In this document: piece after piece, positions 9,295-17,543 of the stretch
Position numbering within the stretch: position 1 is the first letter of the stretch
How the letters are laid out: every line of letters starts with the position of its first letter
Assembly (NCBI RefSeq): GCF_018614875.1
Contig: NZ_JAGGNW010000005.1
Span: 1-46,237, forward strand
Source: Variovorax paradoxus
Lineage (GTDB): Bacteria; Pseudomonadota; Gammaproteobacteria; Burkholderiales; Burkholderiaceae_C
DNA: 46,237 nt
Direction: 5' to 3'
Made by a program: the position numbers and the translations under genes
The notes under the pieces: model-generated
Database searches by the model: none
What the model saw: the letters and a program-made list of their open reading frames with translations, nothing else
Told to the model about the DNA's origin: nothing

Positions 9295-9362
9295 GGGACA
9301 AGGCCACCGGAGTTGCAGGACGACGTCCATTCTGCCCCGGGCGGCCTCACCCGGCGCAGCCC

Positions 9363-9842
9363 CTACTTGTTGCGCATTTGGTCGCGCAGCTGCTTGATCT
9401 GGTCGTGGTTGCGCTTGGCGCCTTCGGCCTGCTGCTGGATCACTGCGCGCACGTCGGCCGGCAGATCGGCCTTCAGCGCCTTGCGATAGCGCGCCACCGC
9501 AGCGTCTTCGCCGCGCTCGCACTCTTCGAGCATGGAGAGCGCGCTGTCGGCGCCCACCGAGCCTTTCACGTGCACCCAGCCGCGGTGCATGGCGCCGGTC
9601 ACCGTGCCGCCATCGTCGGGCGTGCCGCCGAATTGCCGGACGAGCCGGACCAGTTCTCCCGCCGCCCTGCCGCACTCGGCCGAGCGATCCTGGAAGACCT
9701 GTTTGAGCTGCGGCGAATCGACCTCCTCGGCGCAGGCGCGGAAGCCGTATTCGCCGTCGCGCGAGTTCTCGAGCAGATCGTTCAGTACCTTGACCACGTC
9801 CTCGGTGGTGGCGGCGTCGGCGGGGTTCATTTGATTGGCCAT
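9363..9842 (-). CDS. PA2169-family four-helix-bundle protein (DUF2383)
   Basis: A 159-residue soluble, largely helical protein. The N-terminal part (TEDVVKVLNDLLENSRDGEYGFR), the central QVFQDRSAECGRAAGEL and GGTVTGAMHRGWVHVKG are typical of the PA2169/DUF2383 family, a ferritin-like bundle of unknown function often linked to stress or stationary phase. The ATG at 9840-9842 follows AAGGAG. Stands alone on the minus strand downstream of a 278-nt region (9843-10120) in which I see no further gene. Confidence 0.88.
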   Translation of the reverse strand: MANQMNPADAATTEDVVKVLNDLLENSRDGEYGFRACAEEVDSPQLKQVFQDRSAECGRAAGELVRLVRQFGGTPDDGGTVTGAMHRGWVHVKGSVGADSALSMLEECERGEDAAVARYRKALKADLPADVRAVIQQQAEGAKRNHDQIKQLRDQMRNK

Positions 9843-10120
9843 GTCATGACTCCTTCGTATGCCTCGTCGATGGGATAGAGGCGGGTTGAAAATTGCCAGC
9901 AGGAGGCGGTGCCGGAAGGCAGCCGCGTTGCGCTGGCTCCAAAGGGCAATGGTGTTCGGGTGAATGAGGACCGGTGTCGGTTTCGCCCGACGTCCCCTGT
10001 AAGCGTTCTTCGGGGCGCGCCTCCTTCGGCGCAGGCGAGTCGCGCGCAGGCATGCAACCGGCGCGGGAATGCTGTTCTTGCCTACAAGCGCGCGCCGACA
10101 GCGCGCGGGAAATGAGGCTT

Positions 10121-10348
10121 ATGACTTCCACCACGCAGATTGACGCCCGCATCGCGGGCGATGTCGAATTCCGCGCCGGCGATGGCCCGAATTTGAAGAT
10201 TCCGAAGGGGAATTGCCAGATCCTCATGGCGGACGACAGCGTCGTGCTGACCTGGACCGACAGCGGCCAGTCGCTGACCGCGGCCATTCCAAAGCTCGAG
10301 TTCGATCGCTATATCCAGGACGGTGCCATCGTGCTGGGCCGGGGCTGA
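10121..10348 (+). CDS. Small protein of unknown function (75 aa)
   Basis: I do not recognise this gene. From the ATG at 10121 (GAGG 7 nt upstream) it encodes about 75 residues with alternating hydrophobic/polar strands (VEFRAGDGPNLKIPKG, QILMADDSVVLTWTD), suggesting a small beta-sheet fold. No signal peptide, Cys or membrane segment. An in-frame ATG three codons upstream (10112) is an alternative start. It stands alone, convergent with the gene ending at 10378. Confidence 0.55.
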   Translation: MTSTTQIDARIAGDVEFRAGDGPNLKIPKGNCQILMADDSVVLTWTDSGQSLTAAIPKLEFDRYIQDGAIVLGRG

Positions 10349-10377
10349 CGGCCTCGCATCCCGCTGCATCCCGCTGC

Positions 10378-10854
10378 TCATTCCTCGCGCAGGCTGTTGC
10401 TGGCGCGCGCGTCGAGCGCCCGTGCGTACGAAGCGGCTTCCTCCGGTGTCATGGAACCCTCGAGTTCGGCCAGTTCGAGCCGCTCGAAGTCGTAGGAAAT
10501 CCATTCGAACAGGTGGGACTTCGGCATGTCGCCGAAGCTTTCGCTGTCGCTCCAGGCCTGGAGGCGGAAGGGCGCGCTTTGCAGCAGCAGGCGCAGGTAC
10601 AGTGCCCGCGCGATCTTGATCTGCGCGATCTGGCGCGGATCGTCGAACAGGAGGCGCAATTGCGCCAGTACGTGCTCGCAGTGCAGCACCCGGCGATGCG
10701 CTTCGCCGATCGCCGCCTCGGACGGTGCGGGAAGGTTCGCCCTTGCGTGCCTTGTGTGCCAGGCACGGTGGAATTCGCGCACGATCCGCGCATAGGCAAG
10801 CTGCTGGAGACTGTGGAGCGCGCAGTCGAGCTGGGCGTGCATGGCATTACGCAT
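10378..10854 (-). CDS. Unknown helical protein (158 aa)
   Basis: Not recognised. Predicted mostly alpha-helical, rich in Leu, Ala, Arg and His, with phrases such as LHSLQQLAYARIVREFHRA and HVLAQLRLLFDDPRQ and an acidic C-terminus; soluble, with no signal peptide. The start ATG at 10852-10854 lies inside the last codons of the upstream gene (its TAA is at 10847-10849), so the two are translated as a coupled pair. A second in-frame ATG at 10840-10842 is possible. A regulatory or adaptor role would be a guess. Confidence 0.55.
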   Translation of the reverse strand: MRNAMHAQLDCALHSLQQLAYARIVREFHRAWHTRHARANLPAPSEAAIGEAHRRVLHCEHVLAQLRLLFDDPRQIAQIKIARALYLRLLLQSAPFRLQAWSDSESFGDMPKSHLFEWISYDFERLELAELEGSMTPEEAASYARALDARASNSLREE

Positions 10855-11182
10855 CGGACTCGCCTCGATCGGGCTTGTTGCCGGCGTCCTCGGGTTCGTC
10901 TTCTTCGGTGCCGGCAAGCGCGTCCGGCAGGATGTCCGCATCGGGCACTGTCGGCGGCGCGTCGGCCGACGCGCGCTCGCCGGTTCCTTCGGCATCGGTG
11001 CTGCTTTCGTGCGCGAGGGGGATGGCGCCCTCCGCGGCATCTTCAGGAATGGCGGTGCGTTCGCGCGAAGTGCGCACGTCGCTTCCGCTGTCGCTGGTAT
11101 CGCTGGGGCCCAGGCTGTCGACGTCCTTTCCCTTCGGTTCCTCCGGCGGACGGTCGCCGCCCAGGATGCTGCTGGTGGCCAT
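10847..11182 (-). CDS. Acidic, probably disordered protein (111 aa)
   Basis: Not assigned to a function. From ATG 11180-11182 (GAAGGAAG just upstream) it encodes about 111 residues, strongly acidic and low in hydrophobics. The N-terminus SSILGGDRPPEEPKGKD and then LGPSDTSDSGSDV look like a conserved short motif, while the rest is Asp/Glu/Pro/Ala-rich and likely disordered. It overlaps and is coupled to the 158-residue gene downstream. Upstream, 11183-11435 is a divergent spacer facing the lipoprotein gene. Confidence 0.5.
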   Translation of the reverse strand: MATSSILGGDRPPEEPKGKDVDSLGPSDTSDSGSDVRTSRERTAIPEDAAEGAIPLAHESSTDAEGTGERASADAPPTVPDADILPDALAGTEEDEPEDAGNKPDRGESDA

Positions 11183-11435
11183 GGCTTCCTTCAATGACGA
11201 AAAAAGATCGGATTGCGTGAACGCCAGAGTGGGCATTCGAAGCATCGGCTCGCGTAGGAAAGGGGCGCATCCGGGCCGCCGTCATTCGCGGAGATTCCGC
11301 CCGCGTTGCGCGCAGCAAACGCCGTCGTCGCGGCGCGGCGACGGGAGCTTGGGCGCTATTCCTACGCGGCGGGCGAGCGCGGCCGGTAGCCTGAGCAACC
11401 AAGTTTTCTCCCTCAACCGCGACAACCAGGAACCA

Positions 11436-11876
11436 ATGAAGAAGCTCCGCTACCTCATGATCGCCAGCGCGGTCGCGCTCGGCGCCTGCGCCAACACGTC
11501 GACGCCGACCACGTCCACCGCCTCCGCCGAGAACCGGCCCGATCCCACGATCCTGCTCGTGCCCATCCGCATCGAAGACCCGGCGCTGGCCTCCGGCTGC
11601 TGGGCCCAGTTCTATACCGGGCGCAACTTCCAGGGCGACATGCTCACGCTGGTGGGGCCGGCCGAGGTCCAGAGCATGGACCGGGGCACCGCCAGGCAGC
11701 TCAAGCGCGACATCGACAGCGTGAGCGTCGGCCCGCGCGCGACGCTCCAGGTGTACGAGCACGCGATGTTCAGGGACCGCACGGTCGACTTCCCGGCGAA
11801 CAGCCGCGAAGGCGGCCTGATGCGCAAACTGGGCTTCGGCGGCCGCATCGAGGCGATGAAGCTCAGCTGCTCCTGA
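11436..11876 (+). CDS. Beta/gamma-crystallin-like lipoprotein
   Basis: A 146-residue predicted lipoprotein: basic N-terminus MKKLRYLM, hydrophobic segment, and lipobox LGAC with Cys18. After a Thr/Ser-rich linker, the mature part has GCWAQFYTGRNFQGDMLTL and later VYEHAMFRDRTVDF, resembling the paired Greek-key motifs of beta/gamma-crystallins, which may bind calcium. Anchored in the envelope; function unknown. ATG at 11436 with AGGA upstream. It diverges from the acidic-protein gene and converges on the response regulator. Confidence 0.75.
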   Translation: MKKLRYLMIASAVALGACANTSTPTTSTASAENRPDPTILLVPIRIEDPALASGCWAQFYTGRNFQGDMLTLVGPAEVQSMDRGTARQLKRDIDSVSVGPRATLQVYEHAMFRDRTVDFPANSREGGLMRKLGFGGRIEAMKLSCS

Positions 11877-11918
11877 ACCAGGACGGCGGCGCTCAGACGC
11901 CGCGCAGCTGCGTGCGGC

Positions 11919-12602
11919 TCAAGCCTGCTGGGCCTCGGTCAGCACCTGCGCGGCCACCACCGCCTCGGTGCGGTTGCGCACGTTGAGCGCGCGGAAGATG
12001 GCCGCCAGGTGGATCTTGACCGTGCCTTCGCTGATGCCGAGGCTGCGGCCGATGAGCTTGTTGGGCTTGCCCTGCGACAGCAGCTGCAGCACCTCGACCT
12101 GCCGCTCGGTGAGCACGCTGCGCAGGTGCTCGAGCGTCTGCGAGGAAGCGCCCGCCGATCGTGCGTCGCTTCCCGGCGCCGGCGCCACGCCGGCCACGAT
12201 GCCGGGCGGCAGCGCCGTCAGCATCATGGGCGGCACATAGACGCCGCCGGCCAGCACCAGCCGCACGGCCGACAGCATGACCTCGGGCGAATACGCCTTG
12301 GGAATGAAGCCGAGCACGCCGCGTTCGAGCGCGCTGCGCATGATGGCCGGGTCTTCGTAGCCCGAGAGCACGATGACCGGCACGGCCGGATGGCGGCGGC
12401 GGATCTCGTCGATGTGCGCCTGGCCGTCGGCGCCAGGCATGTTGAGATCGATCAGGGCCAGGTCGAGCTCGTCGGTTGCGCCGGCAAGCAATTCGTCGAC
12501 GCTCATCGCCAGGACGAACTCGATGCCGGGCTCGAGCTCCGACAACTTGGCCTTGACCGCCTCGATGACGAGCCGGTGGTCGTCGGCGATCAGAATTTTC
12601 AT
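11919..12602 (-). CDS. NarL/LuxR-type response regulator
   Basis: A 227-residue two-domain regulator. The receiver domain (1-120) has the acidic pair DD at 7-8, the phospho-acceptor Asp52 in IDLNMPG, and a Lys near residue 103 (PKAYSP). The C-terminal helix-turn-helix starts near residue 164 with LTERQVEVLQLLSQGKPNKLIG and SEGTVKIHL, the LuxR-type signature. No histidine kinase lies next to it, so it is an orphan here. It diverges from the first T6SS gene across 239 nt (12603-12841), so it might influence the island, but nothing in the sequence proves that. Confidence 0.9.
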   Translation of the reverse strand: MKILIADDHRLVIEAVKAKLSELEPGIEFVLAMSVDELLAGATDELDLALIDLNMPGADGQAHIDEIRRRHPAVPVIVLSGYEDPAIMRSALERGVLGFIPKAYSPEVMLSAVRLVLAGGVYVPPMMLTALPPGIVAGVAPAPGSDARSAGASSQTLEHLRSVLTERQVEVLQLLSQGKPNKLIGRSLGISEGTVKIHLAAIFRALNVRNRTEAVVAAQVLTEAQQA

Positions 12603-12841
12603 GGCGTGTCCCCGCGTGCATTGAACTCAGCGGATGCCGAAGATACCGGCGATTGCTCCGCACAGCAAGGCCGGTTTGCCCGACGAACGGCATAGTCCCC
12701 AAGCGATATGGCGCCCGCCGCCCGGCGTTCGGAAGATGGAAACCTCATTCGAAGGAACCGGGGACATGGGGATGTGCCATCGCAGCAGACGCCGGTGCAA
12801 GGCATCCTCCGCAATGCAGGCGCGGTGAACGGACACGGTCC

Positions 12842-14164
12842 ATGGTCCGGCTGCTCGACTGTTTTTCCGCATTCCTTTCCTTCGGCCTCGCCCTCGACGC
12901 ATCGATTGCCGCTGGCCGCGCGCTGCCATCTCACGATGCTGCGCAGCAACAGGCCCGCTGGCTGCTCGACGCGGCGCGCGCCAGCGCATCGGGCACGCCC
13001 TCCGCGCAGATCGAATCGGCAGCCTTTGCGATGGTGGCCTGGATCGACGAAATTCTGGCGCGCCACCCCGGCGCGGGCACGGGCGCGGCACCGCTCCAGG
13101 TGCAGCTGTTCAACTCGAACAACGCCCACAGCGAGTTCTTCCATCACCTGTCGGCACTGACCGCGCAGGACGACGAGCTGCGCGAGGTCTACTGGCATGC
13201 GCTCGCGCACGGCTTCAAGGGCCAGTACTACTTCGAGGGCGACGACCGGGGCGAGCTCGGCAAGCTGAAGGAACTGCACGGCCGCCAGTTGCGGCTCAGG
13301 CCCATGGCGGCCGGCAGCCTGGTGCAGGACCGCATCACGCCCCAGCCCTACGGCGTGGCGGACCCGCCGGGCCCGCACGACCTGCGCCGCCGCGACCGCA
13401 CCCTGCTGCGCGCTGTCGGCTCGCTCGCACTGCTGCTGCCCCTGTTCTACCTGCTGTCGTGGCAATGGTCCGCCGGGCCGCTCACGGGGGCGCCGGAACC
13501 GGCCCAGCGCATCGAGCAGCATCTTCAAAGCTATGCATGCGCCGATCTCTCGGCTTCCGCGGACAAGGACGGAAGACTGCATGTGAGCGGCTTCGTCTCC
13601 CTGCCCGCCGATCTGGAGCGGGTGGAGCGCGAGGTGGCCGGCCTGCCCGACGCCGGTTCGCCCATCTTCGATCTCAGGTTGCGCGTGTGGCCGCACTGCG
13701 AGGTGTTCGCCATCCTGAAGCCCTACCAGCTGCGCAACCGCGAGAAAGCCCACGGACTGGGCGTGGCGGCCCTGACGGCCACGAACGGCCGACTGCGCGA
13801 AGGAGACGAGGTGCGCGTGCAGGTGACGGCGCCCCGGCACGACAGCCACCTGTGGGTGGACTACTACACCGCCGACGGTTCGGTCATGCACCTGAACACC
13901 GGCCAGGCGCCTGCGCGGCTGCGCGCCGGCGAGAAGCTGGAGCTGGGCCGCGACATTCCTTCGAGCTGGCTTGTCGGCCCGCCCTTCGGCACCGTGCTGA
14001 TCACCGTGCTCTCGTCTCCCACGCCGTTCGACGGCGCCGCCCACAGGCCGCCCTACGAACTCGCTTCGGCCTATCTGCTGCGGCTGCGCGAAGCGCTCGC
14101 GGCCAATAAGGGCGCGGAGCGGCTGCTGGCGGATTTCGAGTTCCTCGAAACCACCGCGCGCTGA
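12842..14164 (+). CDS. TssL/DotU-like protein with DUF4384-like tail
   Basis: TssL is an inner-membrane anchor of the T6SS membrane complex. The N-terminal cytoplasmic part (1-180) looks like DotU: QLFNSNNAHSEFFHHL near 89-104 and WHALAHGFKGQYYFEG near 118-133, followed by a single membrane segment around 189-207. In place of an OmpA peptidoglycan-binding tail, residues about 290-420 resemble DUF4384 (VQVTAPRHDSHLWVDYYTADG). The 440-residue start at ATG 12842 lacks a good Shine-Dalgarno. It is followed 26 nt later by the short TssM-like gene. Could be a second, accessory TssL rather than the structural one. Confidence 0.75.
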   Translation: MVRLLDCFSAFLSFGLALDASIAAGRALPSHDAAQQQARWLLDAARASASGTPSAQIESAAFAMVAWIDEILARHPGAGTGAAPLQVQLFNSNNAHSEFFHHLSALTAQDDELREVYWHALAHGFKGQYYFEGDDRGELGKLKELHGRQLRLRPMAAGSLVQDRITPQPYGVADPPGPHDLRRRDRTLLRAVGSLALLLPLFYLLSWQWSAGPLTGAPEPAQRIEQHLQSYACADLSASADKDGRLHVSGFVSLPADLERVEREVAGLPDAGSPIFDLRLRVWPHCEVFAILKPYQLRNREKAHGLGVAALTATNGRLREGDEVRVQVTAPRHDSHLWVDYYTADGSVMHLNTGQAPARLRAGEKLELGRDIPSSWLVGPPFGTVLITVLSSPTPFDGAAHRPPYELASAYLLRLREALAANKGAERLLADFEFLETTAR

Positions 14165-14190
14165 GAACCAACCACGGCACGACCGCCGCC

Positions 14191-15309
14191 ATGGCCGCCG
14201 CAGTGTCGCCCGCCCACTTCTTCTGGCTCTTGGTTGCGCTGTGCCTGCTCGGCTTTGCGCTGCTGTACGGCACAGTTCAGGACGCGGGCCGCGGTGCGCG
14301 CCGCCGTGCGCTGCGGCGGCGCATCGCCGCCCTCGGCCCGCCGGCCGCCGAAGCCGACGAAGCCGCCATCGATGTGATGAGGGAAGCCATGTCGCACGCG
14401 CGCCAGGTCCTGCGCCAGGCACCGCAGCAGCACCCGGCGCCGGTGCCTTGGTTTCTCTTTCTCGGCGACGCGGCGGCCAACCTGCCGGGGCTGCTGGCGG
14501 CGGCCCATGCCGAACGCCTGGCACCCTCGGGCAGCGAGCCCTTCGGCGAGCCGTACTGGCGCTGGTGGCTCACCGGGTCGATGGCGGCCATCGAACTTCA
14601 CCCGAGCACCGCCAGCGACGTGGCCGCGGCGCCGCATGCGCGCGCGCTGTGGCTCCAGGCGCTCCTGGCACTGGCCGAGCGGCGCGACCGCGTGCCGATC
14701 AACGGGCTGGTGGTCTGTGTTGCGGCGAGCGAGCTGCTGCACCCGGACAGCGCAACCATGAAGCCGCTGGCCACCAGGATGCGCCGGTTGCTCGACGAGG
14801 CCGCGGACACCTTGCGCCTGCAGCTGCCGGTCTATCTCGTCGTGACCGGCCTCGAGCAATTGAAAGGCTATGCCACGCTGCGCGGCGCGCTGCCACCCGA
14901 GGTGCTGGCCCAGGTCATCGGCCATCGCCTGGTCGAGCCGGCCGCCCACGGCGACACGGCGGCCGGACGGCTCGATGCCCTGTTCGACCCGATGGCACGG
15001 CAGCTGCATGCGCTGCGAATGGCGCTGCTGCGCGAACAGCCTGGCGCATCGGGCCGGCTCGCGATTCATGAATTCATCGAGGCCATGCGTGCGTTGCAGC
15101 CCGCCCTGCGCCGGATGGCCGACACCTTGTTCGAAAGCCGCGGCCGCGGCGCACGCAGCCCGCGATGGCGCGGCCTCTATTTCACGGCCGCCGCATCGGG
15201 CGCGGCCGGCGGCGCGTTCGTGAACGATCTGTTCGAGCACTTCCTTCCGGCCGACCAGCCGCTGGCGCGGCCGGGCCGACCGTCGAACGCAAGCACGGTG
15301 CAACCATGA
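14191..15309 (+). CDS. Short, degenerate TssM/IcmF N-domain-like protein
   Basis: TssM is normally a 1,100-1,300-residue inner-membrane protein with a cytoplasmic NTPase domain. This gene encodes only 372 residues: one membrane segment (about 10-28) and an NTPase-like domain recognisable from PINGLVVCV (169-177) and QLPVYLVVTGLEQLKGY (211-227). The Walker A position reads GDAAANLP (92-99) with no GKS/T, and the DTAGRY Walker B segment is replaced by MAAIELHPST. The periplasmic part is absent. It is therefore a pseudo-NTPase fragment or a specialised accessory subunit, paired with the upstream TssL-like gene. The reading frame is clean, with ordinary codon use. Confidence 0.7.
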   Translation: MAAAVSPAHFFWLLVALCLLGFALLYGTVQDAGRGARRRALRRRIAALGPPAAEADEAAIDVMREAMSHARQVLRQAPQQHPAPVPWFLFLGDAAANLPGLLAAAHAERLAPSGSEPFGEPYWRWWLTGSMAAIELHPSTASDVAAAPHARALWLQALLALAERRDRVPINGLVVCVAASELLHPDSATMKPLATRMRRLLDEAADTLRLQLPVYLVVTGLEQLKGYATLRGALPPEVLAQVIGHRLVEPAAHGDTAAGRLDALFDPMARQLHALRMALLREQPGASGRLAIHEFIEAMRALQPALRRMADTLFESRGRGARSPRWRGLYFTAAASGAAGGAFVNDLFEHFLPADQPLARPGRPSNASTVQP

Positions 15310-15326
15310 ACAACGGACGAGCGGGC

Positions 15327-15839
15327 CTATTTGCTCTCGATGCGGATCTGGCGCGCGCCGAAAGTCACGTTGAGCGTCTGCGGCTTGCCGGGCTCCACCG
15401 CGCGCACTTCGCGCCAGCGCGCACGGTCCAGATCGCGGAACGCCGCCATCACGCCGATGGCCTTGGCATCGGCCGGCAGGGTGAGATCGAGCTTCCTGCT
15501 CTCGCCGGGGCGCAGCAGCATCTCTTCGCGCTGCACCAGCTCGGCGCCGAGCGTGGCCTGGTCTTTTTCGAACAGCGAGAAGAAGTCGGCCCCTTCGAAG
15601 GGGCCGGGCGACTTCAGCGCATAGACGCGCACCGTGAGCGGCGAAGCACGGCCGCGCGCGTCGGGGTTGGCATCGGCGCCGGCCACCAGCGTGATCGACA
15701 CCGGCGTGACCACGGGCTTGCTTGCGCAGCCTGCCATCAGAACGCCGGCCAGCGCGAGGCCGGAAGCCAGCGCCAGGCGCCGCGAGACCGCAGCGAAAGA
15801 GCGTCCATAGGACGAATGGTGTGTACCCAGCGTGCGCAT
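15327..15839 (-). CDS. tssJ: T6SS outer-membrane lipoprotein TssJ
   Basis: TssJ is the outer-membrane lipoprotein that caps the TssJLM trans-envelope complex. The 170-residue protein has a long basic N-region, hydrophobic core and lipobox LMAGC with Cys38, then the TssJ fold: PLTVRVYALKSPGPFEGADFF, EEMLLRPGESRKLDL and a C-terminal FGARQIRI. I start at MRTLGTHHSS with GAAGGGAA upstream; a longer frame upstream is not supported. It diverges from tssA over 71 nt with overlapping promoters, and converges on the TssM-like gene. Confidence 0.88.
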   Translation of the reverse strand: MRTLGTHHSSYGRSFAAVSRRLALASGLALAGVLMAGCASKPVVTPVSITLVAGADANPDARGRASPLTVRVYALKSPGPFEGADFFSLFEKDQATLGAELVQREEMLLRPGESRKLDLTLPADAKAIGVMAAFRDLDRARWREVRAVEPGKPQTLNVTFGARQIRIESK

Positions 15840-15857
15840 GCTATTCCCTTCGTTGCA

Positions 15858-15909
15858 TTGACCGGTTCGGATGCATCTTTGATTATCACCAGCCAACTCG
15901 AACAGGCAA
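15858..15909. promoter_or_regulatory. Overlapping divergent promoters for tssA and tssJ
   Basis: Plus strand: TTGACC (15858-15863), 17-nt spacer, GATTAT (15881-15886), giving a start near 15893 and tssA ATG at 15911. Minus strand: TTGCCT (15904-15909), 16-nt spacer, GATAAT (15882-15887), reading toward tssJ ATG at 15839. The two -10 elements share the same bases, so the promoters should exclude each other. Confidence 0.5.
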
Positions 15910-15910
15910 C

Positions 15911-16948
15911 ATGCTGACCACCGAACTTGTCGAAGCCCTGCTCACGCCCATCGGCGAGGCATCGCCGTGCGGCGACGATCTCGAGTACGACGCGGCCTTC
16001 ACCGCACTGGTGACCGCCGCAGAGGGCAAGCCCGAGCAGCAGTTCGGCGATACCGTGATCCCCGCGGTCGAACCCGAGTGGCGCGAAGTGGCCGAACAGT
16101 CCGACGCGATCCTGCGCCGCAGCAAGGACCTGCGCGCCGCGGTGCTGCTGCTGCGCGCATCGACCCACCTGCGGGGCGTGCCCGGCTTCGTGGCCGGGCT
16201 GCAGTTGCTGATCGGCCTGCTCGACACCTTCTGGGAAGGCATACATCCAAAGCTGGATGCCGACGACGACAACGATCCGACCATGCGCCTCAATGCGCTC
16301 GCGCCGTTCGGCGACGAGAACCAGACGATGCTGCGCGACCTGTACGACGCGCAGGTGGGCGTGGCGCCCGGCGTGGGCCCGATCCGCGTGCGCGACATTG
16401 CCATCGCCCACAACGCGCTGAGCGCCGTGGGCAGCGAAGTCACCTATTCGAGCTCGCAGGTCCAGGGCGGTCTCGAAGCCATCCAGGCGCAGCAGCCCGA
16501 GCTGTTGCAGGCCGCGGCGGAAGTGCCCGTCCTCATCGAAAAGCTGCAGGCCCTGCTGGTTGCGCGCACCGGCCGCGCCGACGCCATCGATCTAGTTCCG
16601 CTGCGCGCCGTCGGCCGCGCGCTGAAGAAAGCCTGCGGCGCCGCCATTGGCACGCCGGACGAGGCTGCAACAGACGCGGATGCCGAAGGCGGCGAAGCAC
16701 CGGCGACCGGCGCAGCCGGGCGCCCCGCGGCCATGCGCGGCGAGATCCAGAACCGCCAGGACGCCGTGCAGATGCTCGACCGCGTGATCCGATACCTCGA
16801 ACAGGCCGAGCCCGGCAATCCGGCGCCGCTGCTGATTGACCGCGCGAAGAAGCTCATCGGCGTGAGCTTCCTCGAGATCATGGCCAACCTCGCGCCCAAC
16901 GCGATGGACACCATCGAGAACGTGACGGGCAAGCGCCCGTCCGAATAG
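15911..16948 (+). CDS. tssA: T6SS protein TssA (ImpA family)
   Basis: TssA coordinates baseplate and sheath assembly in the cytoplasm. The 345-residue protein has the ImpA N-terminal domain: LLTPIGEASPCGDDLEYD at the start, WREVAEQSDAILRRSKDLRAAV, then the LRGVPGFVAGLQLL and FWEGIHPKLDADDDNDP block. The C-terminal part carries IQNRQDAVQMLDRVIRYLEQ and NPAPLLIDRAKKLIG as in short TssA proteins. ATG at 15911 sits behind an AGG-containing leader under the candidate promoter at 15858. First gene of the tssA-B-C-hcp transcript. Confidence 0.93.
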   Translation: MLTTELVEALLTPIGEASPCGDDLEYDAAFTALVTAAEGKPEQQFGDTVIPAVEPEWREVAEQSDAILRRSKDLRAAVLLLRASTHLRGVPGFVAGLQLLIGLLDTFWEGIHPKLDADDDNDPTMRLNALAPFGDENQTMLRDLYDAQVGVAPGVGPIRVRDIAIAHNALSAVGSEVTYSSSQVQGGLEAIQAQQPELLQAAAEVPVLIEKLQALLVARTGRADAIDLVPLRAVGRALKKACGAAIGTPDEAATDADAEGGEAPATGAAGRPAAMRGEIQNRQDAVQMLDRVIRYLEQAEPGNPAPLLIDRAKKLIGVSFLEIMANLAPNAMDTIENVTGKRPSE

Positions 16949-16998
16949 GCCCGTCTTTTTTTCTCTTTCTTCATTCACACCCGCAAGGAGCACTTCCC

Positions 16999-17514
16999 AT
17001 GGCCAAGAGCAGTCAAAAATTCATTGCCAGAAACCGGGCGCCCCGGGTACAGATCGAATACGACGTCGAACTCTACGGCGCCGAGAAAAAGGTCCAGCTG
17101 CCCTTCGTGATGGGTGTGCTGGCCGACCTGTCGGGCAAGCCGGCCGATCCGCTTGCAGCGGTGGTGGACCGCAAGTTCCTCGAGTTCGACGTCGACAACT
17201 TCGACTCGCGCATGAAGGCCATGAAGCCGCGCGCGGCGTTCGCCGTGGAGAACTCGCTGACCGGCGAAGGCGACCTGAAGGTCGAGCTCACCTTCGACAA
17301 CATGGAAGACTTCTCTCCCGCCGCGGTTGCCCGCAAAGTGGGCGCACTCAACAAGCTGCTCGAGGCACGCACGCAGTTGTCGAACCTCGTGACCTACATG
17401 GACGGCAAGGGCGGCGCGGAAGACCTGCTCGCCAAGGTGCTGGAAGACCCGGCGCTGCTGCAGACGCTGGCCGCCAGCAAAAAGCCCGACGACGGCGCCA
17501 CGCCGGCCGCCTGA
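16999..17514 (+). CDS. tssB: T6SS contractile sheath small subunit
   Basis: TssB pairs with TssC to form the contractile sheath. The 171-residue protein opens with AKSSQKFIARNRAPRVQIEYDVE, contains LPFVMGVLADLSGKP and VDNFDSRMKAMKPR and the C-terminal helix ARTQLSNLVTYMDGK, all diagnostic. Length is typical. Strong ribosome site AAGGAG before the ATG. 50 nt after tssA and 29 nt before tssC. Confidence 0.96.
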   Translation: MAKSSQKFIARNRAPRVQIEYDVELYGAEKKVQLPFVMGVLADLSGKPADPLAAVVDRKFLEFDVDNFDSRMKAMKPRAAFAVENSLTGEGDLKVELTFDNMEDFSPAAVARKVGALNKLLEARTQLSNLVTYMDGKGGAEDLLAKVLEDPALLQTLAASKKPDDGATPAA

Positions 17515-17543
17515 CCCCCACAGACAACGAGGAGTAATTCACC

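Noticed and set aside
9844..10287. Open frames on both strands in the 9843-10120 spacer
   Set aside because: Low-complexity Arg/Ser/Pro text without Shine-Dalgarno or family signs; only the 75-residue gene from 10121 looks real.
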